A stretch of 64,000 bases of DNA from Whitmania pigra (GCA_021613335.1 JAJTWR010000323.1:437001-501000), one strand, 5' to 3'; numbered from the stretch's first letter, positions 12,136-25,538 are shown. Notes: generated from the letters alone by a model not told the origin. A program made the numbers and translations.

Positions 12136-15100
12136 TTAACCCTGACAAGCTATGGTGAGAATCATTGTCAGAAAGGATGCAATTCCTGAACGAAAATTTG
12201 CATTTATGAAACAATTTCTTTAAAGAATATTATTAGTCTTTCGAGGCAGAAATCAGTTTTTCATTGAGAAATTTTATATTTTGATAACGATGATGTATTG
12301 ACACTTATTTACAGTAAGTAACTGACTTTTGATACACCAATTACAGGAATTACCCATAAGTGCTGAATACGAGGGAAACCGAAAAGAAATTGAAAACCCA
12401 AACGTTAATCTGCTTTTAAATAGGCAGTCCCCGCAAAGAGAATTATGGTTGTAATTTTTAAAATATTTACCACATAAACCACGCATTATTATAATTATAA
12501 ATAATTACCATATTACGTTTTCGCTCGACAAATAAAATTAATTTGAATTCTAAAAACATTAACACCGTAGAATCCCAAGAATATAAATTACCTGTCGATG
12601 CAAGCGATGCTGAATGTCTGGTTGTATGTATTTCTGGCAACATTAAAAAAGTCACAACATAATAATATTTCATCAAAATTAAAATTAATAATATATTAAT
12701 TATAATTAATATGCCATCAATATTATAACGTAACAATACGCCACCAACATTTGGATAAGGTAGTGAACATAATTAACTTTGTAAATTAATTGACGGATTA
12801 GCTTTACTAAGTGTTATGCAAGGATGCATATCATAATTATTTCTTCTTTTTTTTATATTAACATAAAGTTCATAATACCAGGTGAGTCTGAGACGATGCC
12901 ATTTTGGAGTAGCGTCTTTCCGATAGCACCTACTGAATATTAAATTGTAAATTTAAATCCATACTCTGTCGAAATAAAATTATGATTATGAATGTTGCTG
13001 GTTGGTTTAGCTAATATAATTATTTCTTCATTTCATAATTATTTTTTCATTTCATAATTATTTCTTCATATTTTCTGGAACTACAAGACGACTGTTTTTA
13101 ATTAAAATGGTCAATAGATTTAATGGTTTTGCTTGCTTATTTCTTCTATTCTTCAGATTTTTTTATTACAGGTAAATAAATTTAATTTTTCACAATTAAA
13201 AAATTGGTTACTTAATAAATAATTTCAAATTTTCCTACATTATTAAATTACAAATAAGTATATATTTCCTAAATATAGTTTATACTTGTCGGAAAAGTTC
13301 TGTCCACTTCTGTTCTTGTTTTATTTGAAAGAATTCCTTAAGAAATATGTTAATTTTTAAGTAAATTTATTTACTTATTTATTAGTGACTTTATCCATGC
13401 ATATATAACTTGTATAATTGATGTTATGCAAATATTCTTTTAATAAATATAATTATACTTGTATAATTGATGTTATGCAAATATTCTTAATAAATATAAT
13501 TATACTTGTATAATTGATGTTATGCAAATATTCTTAATAAATATAATTATACTTGTATAATTGATGTTATGCAAATATTCTTAATAAATTTAATTATACT
13601 TGTATAATTGATGTTATGCAAATATTCTTAATAGATTTAATTATACTTGTATAATTGATGTTATGCAAATATTCTTAATAAATATAATTATACTTGTAAA
13701 ATTGATGTTATGCAAATATTCTTAATAAATTTAATTATACTTGTCAGAAACGCACCCTTCACTTTTTCGGTTATTTTATCTTCTAAAATCGGGGCTTTAA
13801 AAATATATTAATTTACATCTTGAATATTAAATTATGCTTTACAAATATTCATTAAAAATATAATTATACTTGTCTCAAAGGCTCCGTCATCTTCAATTCC
13901 TGTTTCTTTTGAATGCATATTTTCATAAAAAAATATGTTAATTTGAAGTATATTTATTAAATATTTATATGCCTATATTATTTATTCGATGTTAATTATT
14001 AGTCATGTTTGTAAATAAATTACTCTTAAATATTTAACTTATGTGTAATTACTCTTAAATATTAAATAATGGCGTTAATGTTAAGTATTTATAATTACTG
14101 TAATTGTTTTAAGTGTTAAACCTATTTATAATTACTGCAACCGTATGAAGTATTAAACATATTTATAATTACTGTATTAAGTATTAAACATGTTTATAAT
14201 TACTGTAACTGTATTAAGTAATAAACATATTTATAATTACTGTTCATGCAAAATATGACAAATTCTTCCCTCCCGACCGCTATTTCCATCCACTGTTCTT
14301 TTATGAAAACATAAAAGTTCGCATCAGGTGTTGAAGTTTTGAAGAATTGTTTGTGATATTGGAAGTCTACTGTGAGAGCCACTTCATCTAAACAGAGTAA
14401 TACATTAAATAGAAATAAATAATGACATATAACATATAAATCTTATATTATATTAATATTAATATTGCATTTTCAAGTAATACATTAAATATATAAATTT
14501 TATATAATATTAATATTAATATTACATTCCCATCCACTAGCTGTAGGATGATTTTGCAATCATAATAACAATTCATTCCCCTTCTTACATTTAAAAATAT
14601 CAAACTTATTAAATTTTAGAAAATACTAATTAATAGATTGTTTTTTTATAAATTAAAAGTCATTAAAATTAAATTAAATTAGAAATGTCAGTGATGAATA
14701 TCAAAACGCAGATGAACGAAACTCGAATGCCTCCACTTGTACATAATCCTCGAATAACCTATCCAGAAGAAGACATCGTCTCGTCCTTCATCATCGAGAA
14801 CCTTCCTCAGGTCTTCTAACGTTACTTCGTCAAACGTCAGCAAATAACCAGCCACCTCGTCAGGGTAAATCAGGTTCACCGTACAGTCGCCGACGGCTTC
14901 GAACCATGTCCTTTCGTCGATGTACGTCTCGATCCTTGAATGGTTTAGCTGATTATCGTCAATATAATCTTTGGAGCCTGGAGATTTCGTTCGGTTAAAG
15001 ATAAGTTTAAAATGTCAGCAAAAATGCCTTTTCCAATAATTGACTATTCGTTGGCTTTAAATTGCGATGTCTTTTTTAAGGTCATATTTCGATTAAGTAT

Positions 15101-16199
15101 TTTATAACTAAAAATAAACAGAGTATTTTAGAACTTAAATTATGTATTATAAGATAACATGAAGTTAATTATTAAATTTGTCTGTTAAATTTATTAATTA
15201 TATTATAGAATAATTATTAATTATGTTATAGAATAATTATTAATTATGTTATAGAATAATTATTAATTACGTTATAGAATATTCATTAATTATGTTATAG
15301 AATGTTTATAAATTTTAATTCAACGATTCTTTGTTCGTAACATAAAATAATTAATTCACAAATTACGTAAATATACGCAAATGAAGTAATGATCTCCATC
15401 AGCCTCGTCATCCCGAAATATAAATTTGTCTCCTTTTTTCTTAATCATCAGGAAATCGTTTTTGGGATCTTCAGGTTTCATGTCACCTCGCCACAAAATT
15501 TAAATTCTTACTTTTAATTATAAAATTCTTTCTAAGTTAGATTTATATATTAATACATTGACAAATAGTGAGTAATAGAAAATATACATGTATTATGATA
15601 TACAACAGCAAATAATATATAATATTAATATTAATGTAATTGGATAATAATAATATAATAATAATGTAATAATTATAATAATGATAATAATGATATAATT
15701 ATGATGATAATAATGATATAATTATGATGTTAATAATGATATAATTATGATGTTAATAACGATAACTTTCAACGAATGAATTCAAATCAATTGAGCAAAA
15801 AATCAAGTCACCATACCTGGCAAAGCATTTCCAAAGGCGTCAAACCACTCGTCTCCTCCAGATGCCATCGTATTGAGTAGAACAGGTAGGTCCACGGGCA
15901 GTTTGGGGACAACTTGTCGCCTCTCGTTCAAATAAATCTCGAGCAACCAGCTTCGTTTTTTGCACAGATTTTGTGCTTCTTTCAAACTGTTGATTGCTTT
16001 CAACTCTCCGTCGCTCGTATAGCAATACTCGTCTGTACAGAACTCAATGGGCTCTGAACTCAATCTTTTCGTCAATAGTAATAGGACGATACCATATTTC
16101 AAAAGGTTTTGACTGGGGAAATTATAATAAAAAATAAATAAGATTTAATGAGGTTCAATTGTTGTTCGTGTATCCATCATACCTTGCTCGAAGATGCAT
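12136..16199 (-). CDS. Gene D: two-module C-type-lectin-like protein, possibly GPI-anchored
   Basis: Exons (minus): 16199-16183, 16112-15817, 15486-15367, 14977-14723, 14387-14241, 12633-12592, 12185-12136; 308 aa. A 17-nt first exon MHLRA plus S joins in phase to QNLLKYGIVLLLLTKRLSS (signal peptide), then EFCTDEYCYTSDG and WLLEIY. Module 1 ends FICVYL. Module 2 has WFEAVGDC, GYLLTFDEV, FFWIGYSRIMYKWRHSS and FCMN. The 42-nt stalk exon IHTTRHSASLAST has the same length and phase as the stalk exon of genes A and B. The proposed last exon, GIASFLTMILTIACQG then TAA, is a short hydrophobic end without a basic tail, as in GPI-anchor signals. The last exon is the weakest part. A basic tail-like exon at about 11952-11889 is an alternative. 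Confidence 0.68.
13108..13172 (+). pseudogene. Orphan signal-peptide exon, possible relic of another lectin-like gene
   Basis: ATG at 13108 opens MVNRFNGFACLFLLFFRFFY, ending at a perfect AG|GTAAAT donor in phase 2, like the first exon of gene D. No matching downstream exons are found on the plus strand before 14240. It lies within the long intron of gene D on the opposite strand. Confidence 0.35.
13421..13745. repeat. 47-bp minisatellite, seven copies
   Basis: The word ATGTTATGCAAATATTC starts at 13421, 13470, 13517, 13564, 13611, 13658 and 13705, an exact 47-bp period after the first unit. It lies in the intron of gene D. Confidence 0.9.
15185..15310. repeat. AT-rich tandem repeat (ATTAATTATGTTATAGAATA-type), about five copies
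   Basis: Repeated GTTATAGAATA blocks at about 23-bp steps in an intron of gene D. A second simple AT repeat (TAATGATATAATTATGATG) occupies 15650-15765. Confidence 0.75.
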
Positions 16200-16774
16200 T
16201 GCAGTGTTTTCGACTTGCGACCAGCTAGACTCGGACTAACCAACTGCAATCATGTGATTGTGAATTTTCAATATCAATTCAAAATAAAATTATGAATCAA
16301 TTGTGAATATTAATAAAAGGATTTGCAAATCACTCGATTAACAAAAATATGAAGCAAGCAAATTTCTTTCTTCGAATGTGTTGTCAACAAGGTGATTTGA
16401 CCGTTTATTTCAAAAACGCAAACAACTTAATTTCGATCAATAATTTTTAAAAGTAAATTGACGACAAAACCCGATATGCTTTATGGAATGCATTCCAGAT
16501 ATAGTATTGTTTGTTGTGATCGATGATTATAGTAATGATTATTGTAATAATTTTAATTACTTTTATTAATATTACCAGCCAGACGATATTTTTAATTACA
16601 TTTCATCGGCCACGCAATCGGTTGTCATGGAGACAAAATAAATAAATGTTTTCTGTACGCGGCAAATTACACGATATTCTTACAAAGCATAAATAAAAAA
16701 TACAAAAGATTTTTAAAAAATTAAAAAGCACAAAACGAAAATTATCGGCGCTTTCAAATCAAAACGAAAATAAA
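16200..16774. promoter_or_regulatory. Shared 5' region of divergent genes D and E
   Basis: Gene D starts at 16199 on the minus strand and gene E at about 16775 on the plus strand, so this roughly 0.6-kb stretch must hold both promoters. No strong TATA box is seen. ATAAATA near 16689 is the only TATA-like word facing gene E. Confidence 0.4.
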
Positions 16775-19629
16775 ATGTTCCTCAAAGGGTTCATGACTCA
16801 TATTCGCATTCGTGACTTTAACCATTTTAACATTTACAACAACATAAACATCATTATTAATATTAATTTTCCAATGCATCATTTTCCAACCTCACACACT
16901 TAACAAAAACTTCAAATCGGCCACAGGTATGCCTACTTTTGCCTCTTGCATTTACTAACGGACGGCAAAACAAGAAGTCGTTGGATTCGCTTCTGTTCTA
17001 ATTCCCACTGCTTCCAAACCGACGGAGTTTTGCGTTCCGTAACGAGTCTGGAAGATGCTCAAAGTTACTGCAAGGACGGCAAGTGGTTGCTCGAGATTTA
17101 CGAACCACGCCAGCAAGAGCTCATAATGGACAACCTGCCAAAACCAGTTCCCCTTCTGCTAAATGCCGTTGGAACTACCACAGAAGAATACATCAGCGTT
17201 CTCGGCACCCAACTGTCAAGTAAGACGTGGCCCTCTATGATTGGTTGCAATTACTTTTTAATTAGGTGCTTTTTATTTATGAACGTCAATGGTTAATATT
17301 TTAATTTCAATTATTTGATTTACTTGACAAGCGGATAAAAATGAACGAATGATTGAGAATTGAGATGTAATGATTTTCTTCGTTAGAATTTGTCTTTATT
17401 TACAAATCGGTTAAATAAATATTCAAATAAGCCTATTTTTAATGCCTGCTATGAACCACGATATAATTTAATAATTGCTAAATTTATGTGAAAATACCAC
17501 GAACTCGTTTCTATTAGGTCAACTTTGAAATAATTAATTAATTCCTTTATCAGATGATGATGATGATTATTATTATTATTACCATTATTATTATTATTAT
17601 TATTAATATTATTATTATTATTATCAAACGTTCACAAACACTGATCGCTAGCCTAAATTTTTTTTTGGCAGTCAATGTCGAAATCGTATTCAGGAAAAAG
17701 GACTGTCTTAACATTCAAGTTGCTGCCGAGAATTTACTCGTCTCCAGTGAGGATGCACCAGAGGAATTACCTTTCGTTTGCAGCTACGAAGGTCGAGTCA
17801 ATTCTTATTTATAAAAAGGAAAACAAAAGAATTTATAAATATTATTTATATTAAGAATTGTAGTGAATCGACAAATCAAAGACCAAATATGTTCTAAATG
17901 CAATAAAATGTTTAGTTCACTCTGCTCAAAAGGCAAATACTTTCCATACAATATAATTGAAGATGATGACATCCTTTAGCGGCATTAAATTCCCTGAAAC
18001 AATAAGTTATCAATTCCTTATAAGTTTTATATAGCTTATAAGTTTTATCATTATCATTGTTTTTTTTCTATTTTTTTAAATAATATTTTGTAATAAGAAT
18101 GCCTTTAGATCACTATGAAATCGTTCCAAAAAAATTGAGTTGGTTCGACGCCATGAAGAGCTGCACTTCCAGTGTAAGCTTTCCAGATTTTAAGGGCCAA
18201 TTGGCAACTTTCGACGGAATGAACCACGAGGCCATGGCAAATTTGTCTTTCGTCAAAAATCTTGAATCTGGCCGATTGTACTGGATCGGGTATACGAAGC
18301 TCAGTTACAGATGGAATTATTCAAGTACGTAATTGCTAAAACATGTTTTCATAACCGCTGCGTGGCTAGATGATTAGGGCGGTGCTCCCGAAACGGGATT
18401 CGAATCTTGAGAGGTATAGTTAGTATTAACCGTTAGGCCACAATGATGCACGCTTATGTAACTACAATGTAACATTAATTTATTCATGTATTCGTTATCG
18501 TTACTCATTCGTTGCATTAAAACATTCTTGAACGTTTAAAGATTCATTATATTTTCTTACTGAACGTTTAAAGATTCATTATATTTTCTTACTGTCGTTT
18601 ATTTTTATAAAATCAGACAATTCTGCGGTACATTTATATATTTTATGAGGTTAATAATATTATACATTACACATAGCAGCTAATAATAATAATATTTAAT
18701 CGATGGCATTAAACTTGCAAACTTAAAATGGGATTTAAACTTAAACTATATATTATAAATTGCTGAAATAATATTTAATATGCAGAAACAAAAATTACGA
18801 CGATGAACTTCAAGCAAGGTCATCCACTGCTCAGGTCGTCAGAACCTTCAAATTCCTATTTTCTCTTTTTATTTAATGAATGGGAAGAGAAATTAATTGG
18901 CAGGGAGCAGTTTGTACTCATATGCATGGAAGGTAATGATGATAAATAATAAATAAATTAGTACGATAATTAATAATAATAACTAAATTACTATATTTAC
19001 TACTTTCACTTAATTTTTTTAAATAATGTATAAATATTGTTACAAATATAAATTATAATTATTTACATTAAATGCACAGACAACACTCCAAAGGACTTAA
19101 TGGTACGCAAAAACACTTCGTTGGGTAAGCAATCCTAAGATGGGTGAAAATACCAGCTTGCCTTTTCATTTAATGAATTATTTATTTATTTAGTAAATTA
19201 ATTAATTAATCATTTAATGATTTATTAATCAGTGTAGTTTAATAGTACTTTCTAAACAATTTCTAAACTTTAAAATGAAATTTTGAATAGAACTTTTAAA
19301 ATGGGATCAATAAATCAGATCAATCAGACAATTGTAATCTATAAATTGATTGGTTAGGTGGTTCCATAAGAAAATATAGTTGGTACTACTTTATGCCCTA
19401 ATGTTAAGATAATTTCAATAAATGTTAAGATAATTCCAATAAATGTTAAGATAATTTCAATAAATGTTAAGATAATTTCAATAAATGTTAAGATAATTTC
19501 AGTAAAACCATTGTTTTCAATTTCTAAATTTCAGCTGCTCCCATACCTGTTCACATTCTTGTAATTGCATTACTACCACTTTCCAATGCAATCAATTTCC
19601 TGAGCCAATTAATAAACGACATGCATTGA
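16775..19629 (+). CDS. Gene E: two-module C-type-lectin-like protein, possibly GPI-anchored
   Basis: Exons 16775-16788 (tentative, MFLKG, weak GTTCAT donor), 16927-17219, 17672-17791, 18109-18324, 18786-18932, 19080-19124, 19535-19629; 309 aa if the first exon is right. The signal peptide contains YAYFCLLHLLTDG. Module 1: RFCSNSHCFQTDG, WLLEIYEP, FVCSYEG. Module 2: WFDAMKSC, GQLATFDGM, LYWIGYTKLSYRWNYSS, LICMEG. A spacer (DNTPKDLMVRKNTSL) leads to a C-terminus PVHILVIALLPLSNAINFLS that is hydrophobic and ends at NDMH without a basic tail, compatible with GPI anchoring. Head-to-head with gene D, to which it is the closest in exon lengths (120- and 147-nt exons identical in size). Ligand unknown. 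Confidence 0.72.
18353..18460 (-). mobile_element. tRNA-derived SINE, family 1 (5' part), in intron of gene E
   Basis: On the minus strand: a box A-like GTGGCCTAACGGTTAATAC, then CTCTCAAGATTCGAATCCCG (box B), then CCTAATCATCTA. The same order occurs at 56053-56212. The cloverleaf is not complete, so this is a SINE head and not a tRNA gene. Confidence 0.6.
19400..19507. repeat. 22-bp tandem repeat, about five copies
   Basis: AATGTTAAGATAATTTCAATA repeats with few changes just upstream of the last exon of gene E. Confidence 0.85.
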
Positions 19630-21167
19630 CCAACTTTCTAACTGTTAAAAATAAATCCTTAAATCTGTTTTTCCAGACTTTTTCAGCTACCATCAAAGAG
19701 CATAAAATATCACATAAAAATAAGTAAAATTAAATTAATTAAATGTTTAAAATATTATTTTAACATTATTTTAAATTTAATTATATTAAACACGAGATCC
19801 ACAACCATCACTGGTCACCAAACATATCCTGATGACGTGAGTAAGACATTCCCAACCTAAAACACTTTACTCATAACGAAACAATCCCTGTCCGCACGAC
19901 TATAGCCATCGATTGCCATTATCTCGTGGTTAACACCTAGTTAAATGAAATAACTTTAAAATGCCCAACCAACCAACCAACCAACCAACCTACAGACTAC
20001 AACAACATGGGACTCGAAAAGCCACACAGACACTATTCTCAATCAGCATCATCAGCTTCTAACGATAATAAAAAAAAAAAAGATTAGAAATAATGTAATA
20101 ACATAAAGTTCTCAGAATAAAACTCGCTCGTCGAAGATTAAATTATGAATGAGAATCAAGAATGAAAAATACTTTGTTCTAGAAAAAGTCAAAAGATTAT
20201 TCCCGGTACAAATTTCGAATCACGGTCAATTTAAAACCACACCTCTCCTCCAAACGGTGTTCGCTCAGTCCCCCGGTCTGAGGCCTTAGTCCCACATCCA
20301 ATTTGGGGGGAACTGAGGGAGACAAAACCCCCTCCAGTTTGGTTCCTCGGATTGTTATTGCACTCATTGCAAGGCGAATTTGGACATTCGTGATTTTATG
20401 GCTCAATTTTAAAAACTAAAACATTTCAATAGATACAAAACTGATCGACAAGGTTTAGAACGAAATTTCTCAAACATGATTCCACGTCACAACGCACCAA
20501 CAACCCGCCAACAACCCACAGACCGACCGCTCCAAGCAAAGCGAACCTGGGATCTCAGTTGGACAGACCCGAGCCCAAGAGGGTAAGTAGGTTTGCATCG
20601 ATGTTGGAGGCTTAAGCCCTAGCTACCCACCTAAGTAGGTATGCATCAATGTTGGAGGCTTAAGAACGTTATGCAAAACAGGTACTGAGTAGAATGAATT
20701 ACGGAATAATGGCTGAAAAGTTCTGACAATAAGAGCATCCTTTCGAGAAGACTGCATGCATTGCTTTGAAAAGGGAGTTGAATTGATTAAAATATCTCGT
20801 CGGCCAAACAAACCGCAAGCAAAATTGCTCTTTTTACTCGGAAATCAAACGACGGCTTTCGAGTAGCAGCTACCGAATAAAAGGTCGACAAATGTTAGCG
20901 ACTCGTTCGTCGAGACGGGAATCGACGGACCGTAACCGAAGAAAACCTCGAACAAAAACACCAGGCAAACGACGAAAATACTTCTCCGTGCGAAACGAAG
21001 ACAAAGGAAGTGGCTCCGTTAAAGCTCAAATGATGAAACGTTATTATGTTGTTATGTAATAAAACTCCACCGTGCATGGACGTTAACGAATGAATTACTA
21101 GCAAGCGACAGAATTAGCCTCCGTTCGAAACCTACGTGCAGCCAACGTTGGCATTCACAGTCAATCC
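19630..21167. other. Intergenic between convergent gene E and the ACK-like kinase
   Basis: Includes a (CCAA)n run near 19965-19990 and a duplicated 33-bp block (TAAGTAGGTTTGCATCGATG... at about 20583 and again at about 20632). Probably contains the 3' UTR of the kinase gene. No coding exon is supported. Confidence 0.45.
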
Positions 21168-23883
21168 TCACTGCCTCTGTTGCTCTTTCAACTTGTCGAA
21201 GAAAGGGGCGTTTACGTTCAGATTTCTGTCCGCTGCACCCACAGGTCGAAAGGTCATCATGGGCCTCGTTCCCGTCGACCCGGCAGACTGTCTGAGCCTC
21301 CGGAGGGGGTTGGTGTCGACCGCGGAGGGGTCGTCTTCGTCCGTTGAGGCTATGGGAGCCTGCCTGCCCGGAATAATGGGTGCCCGAAGTTTTTGGTTCA
21401 AAGTGGCCCTATTGGACGACTGGGGGTTGAGCCTCGAGGAGGCAAAATTTGTCACGGGGGTCGGCAGGGAGGAAGCGGGTCTCGAACCGTCGGTCTCGTC
21501 CGTGGATTCGAGGGATCTCAGCGAAACCAGCCTCGATGTGATGGTGTTACCTTCGATAAGCTTTGGTGAAGCTGTTCAAAAAGGAGAAACATCAGATGAG
21601 CTACTTAAGCGGGATTAGACAAACGTCCGCGAGGTATTTCACGCTCGGTTGAACAAAAATTATAAATTATAACTTATTAAAAATCACAAATTGCTTAAGT
21701 TGTCCGACGAGGGAGAAAAATATTTGCAAATGAAACTCACATATTTGAGCACTGGAAACACTAGGAGATTTTTTCTCGTCCCCGGACGACCTCCGAAGAC
21801 TGCTCGACTTGCTGGAGGTCGGAGAGGTCACGACCTGCTGGCGACCTTCGACCCTCAGCGGACTGCGTTCCTTCTGCTCGGAGGATTTCTTGTCGTCGTC
21901 GATTCCGTTGTACTGGTCGGAGACTTCTTTGCTCGAGGAATACGACGAAGATTCGAACAGGCTTCCATCCTCCTCCTCTTCCTCTTCCTCCTCCTCGTCA
22001 TACTCGTCTTCCTCTTCTTCGTTTCCGTTGACATTCGACTTGACGTCGGCCACGACGCGAGACGCAGCTTCCGAAACCTCAGACGCCCTCGCAGCCGGGG
22101 CCACCGACGGAGGGGGCTGGGTCGGCTTCTTCATGATGGGAGGGGGACCAGTGGACCCGTTGGCGGTCAGTCTTGCGGAACACGTGGTTTTGTTAGAAGA
22201 CGAACTCGAAAGGATGCTCTGGGGTCTGATCTGAGGAGGTAAGGTTGTCGTCTGCCTCAGGGAAGCGCCGTTGTTGTTGTTGTTATGGCGTAGGATGTCA
22301 GACACAGATTGGTCGGAGAAAGAAAAACCGCCGACGTTTTCGCCGCTGTTTCTCGACTCCTCGGATTTCTTCTCCGGCTTCGAAGCCGTCGGGAGTTTTT
22401 CGGCGGGCCTGCGGTCGACCGACAGCCCCAGGTTTTCGAATCCTGCCAGTAGGTCCTTCATCTCCTCGTCGTGGTCGGAAGTCGTGGCATTCAGAACTTT
22501 GAGAACTTCTTCCATCAGGGAGCTTCCAGAATCGGCTTCACTCTGGAATGAAAAGAAAATTAATTTTTAGTTGCATGATGATGATGATGATTTTTCAATA
22601 AGTTAAGGAGATTGACTAGATGGTAAGAAAGATGTGAAAATTGTGATCTCAGAAGTATTGGCAAACAAAAAAAATAAAATATTTAACAAGAGGTTTTATT
22701 TAACTTATGAATGAGTTACAGCTCTTATGAGTCACACAATTTCAAGAGATTTCACAAGAAAAGATGTGAGTGGGATGTTAGAATTTAATTAAAAATTTAA
22801 AAAATTAAAAAGGAAAAACCTAATTTCATGAAATCAATTTACAGCAGACAGAATTACTGAGAATAATTGTGGAAAACAAACAGTTTATAAACAATTATAA
22901 ATAATTGAATAATTGAATAATTACCATGCTAAAGAAAGAGCATTTACTAACGACAAAAATAATAACAATAACAACAACAACAACAATAATAATAATAATA
23001 ATAATAATAACAACAACACAGAGACTAATAAATTACCGAAATGCCAGGAAGCTTGAAGTCGGCCAGTTCATCGTCCTCGCAAAGGGCAGAATAACCACTG
23101 GTCAGTGTGGAACTGGAAAACAAATAATTAATGGTTAATAATTATAAATATATAATAATAAATATAATCTTATTACATAACAATAATTAAATATTAATTA
23201 ATTATTACCTGGACAAACTGGTGAACTTTGACCCTCCATCCATCCTGCTGCCATTGACAGGAAGTGAGACGAGGGAGGTCCTCAGGTCGTCTTCGCTTCT
23301 TCCTGCAACGGTTCAATTAATTAATTAATAACAGCTACAATGGTAATGGTAATAAATAAATAATAAACTAGCTAATCTTAACTGGCTAACTAATACAGAA
23401 TGACATGCACAGAGTAACAGTTACAACAACAGCATCATAAACAACATCGTCATCAAAATCTTCACCAATATCATAAGCATCAACAACGCCATCGTCATCA
23501 ACAACAACATCGTCAAAATCAACAACATCATCAACAAGCATCAACATCAACAACAACATCATCATCATCAAAATCAACAACAACAACAACAACAACGTCC
23601 TACTGGTATTGGCCGTCTTGTTGGGCAGCTTGTCGTAGTTGTTGCCGATGAAGGACACGTCACCGAAGCAGACGCCATCGTAGCCCACGTGACCCAGGTG
23701 TCTGAGGTCGTTCTGCGGTCTGCTGATCAGGTTCGGCGTGGCCTTGTAAGCGTTCCTTATCGACATCCTCGCTGATTCTGAATCGACGTTGTAGAAACGA
23801 ACGAACGAGATTGTATTCGTCAAATTCGTCAAGTATCAAGCATCAGTTGCCATGGCGACCGATTTGTTTATTTGTTTACTCAA

Positions 23884-23921
<38 letters not shown>

Positions 23922-25245
23922 GTTTATTATTAACGGCGGTTGCGCAACGAAAATGATTTCGACTTCGTGTAGTTATGGTGATTCTTTGGTCTCATTTTTA
24001 TTGGACGACGTAGACGATAATTATTACTATTATTATTATTATTGTTATTGTTATTATTATTATTACTAATATTATTGCTTGAGGTTGTTCAACAGGGATT
24101 AGCGTTGCCATAGTGATTAGCAAATATTCATTGTCATTGTTATTGTTATATTTCAGTGGTTATGATTGTTGTCATTGTTATTGTAGGTTATTACGCAACG
24201 ACATTGTCATCGACGCGATGATAGGTTGAACTTTACAGGAAATAATTATTACTTAACAAATATTTTTTGACCGTTAAATGAGTTTAATATTACATCAACA
24301 ACCTTTTATGTAGTTAGTCACTTTAACCAAAGAAATAATTAAAAATAAGTAATGTATTCCAATCACTAACTTTTATCTGATAACGAAGCCATTATAAAAG
24401 CTTTAGCGGATGTTTACTGTTCAGTAATGGCCTCTCTTCAGTTAAACAAGCAATCATAATCATAATCAGTTATCCAAAAGGGACAAATGGCAATATTGAT
24501 AATTAAGAATTCTCAAAATAAGCAGTAACAACGTCAACTGACGAACAATCTTGATTCAAGCATTGTTGATGTAAAGATTGTCCAACACCTTTCTTTCATT
24601 CAACAAATGAATTTCAAAACTTTCAATCAATTCTTTCAATTAATTCCTTCAATCACTACTTTCAATGAATTCTTTCAATTAATTCCTTCAATCACAACTT
24701 TCAATCAATTCTTTCAATTAATTCCTTCAATCACAACTTTCAATCAATTCTTTCAATTAATTCCTTCAATCAATTCCTTCAATTAATGACAAAATAAGCG
24801 TTGAAAATTCTCCTCTGAATTCCATAACGACAGAGAGTCATGTCCACAAATCCTCCACGAATCATTATTAATAACAAATTATTACTTACAACTGAATATT
24901 ATTTACAACGAATTATTGTTAATAATGTATTATTTACTACGAATTAATATTAATAAATTGGCATCACTTATTACTGACAACTTGAAATGTTGAAGTGTCA
25001 TCAACAAGCATCGTGTTTAAGAATGCCTTGTGAGGGTGACCCGTCAAAATAGCCCAGCGACAAAATAGCCCCGTCAAAACATCCCCGTCAATGTGTCTTT
25101 ATAAAAAAAAATATTTATATGAGTCGATACATTAACCTAGAACTTATTTCAAATTTGATTAAATGAAATGAGTTTTATATTTTGAGGGTGCTATTTTGAC
25201 GGGGCTATTGGTCGCCGGGCTATTATGACGGGGTGCCCCTTGTGA

Positions 25246-25301
<56 letters not shown>

Positions 25302-25456
25302 CGATGATGATGATGATGATGAGGAGAGGAGGAGGAGGAGTGCAAGAGGATGTTAAGACAATTAAAAATAGGAAAGACTTTCAGCATGTCGATTGTGATT
25401 ATGGTAATGATTATGATGCTTATTGTTATTATATATTATTATTGTTATTATTATTG

Positions 25457-25538
<82 letters not shown>

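Noticed and set aside
18353..18460. A functional tRNA gene
   Set aside because: Box A and B words are present but no complete cloverleaf forms, and the same segment recurs as a SINE head elsewhere.
21136..22570. Plus-strand open frames up to 183 aa
   Set aside because: They are shadows of the last two coding exons of the kinase, which are open on the minus strand in the phase demanded by the upstream exons.
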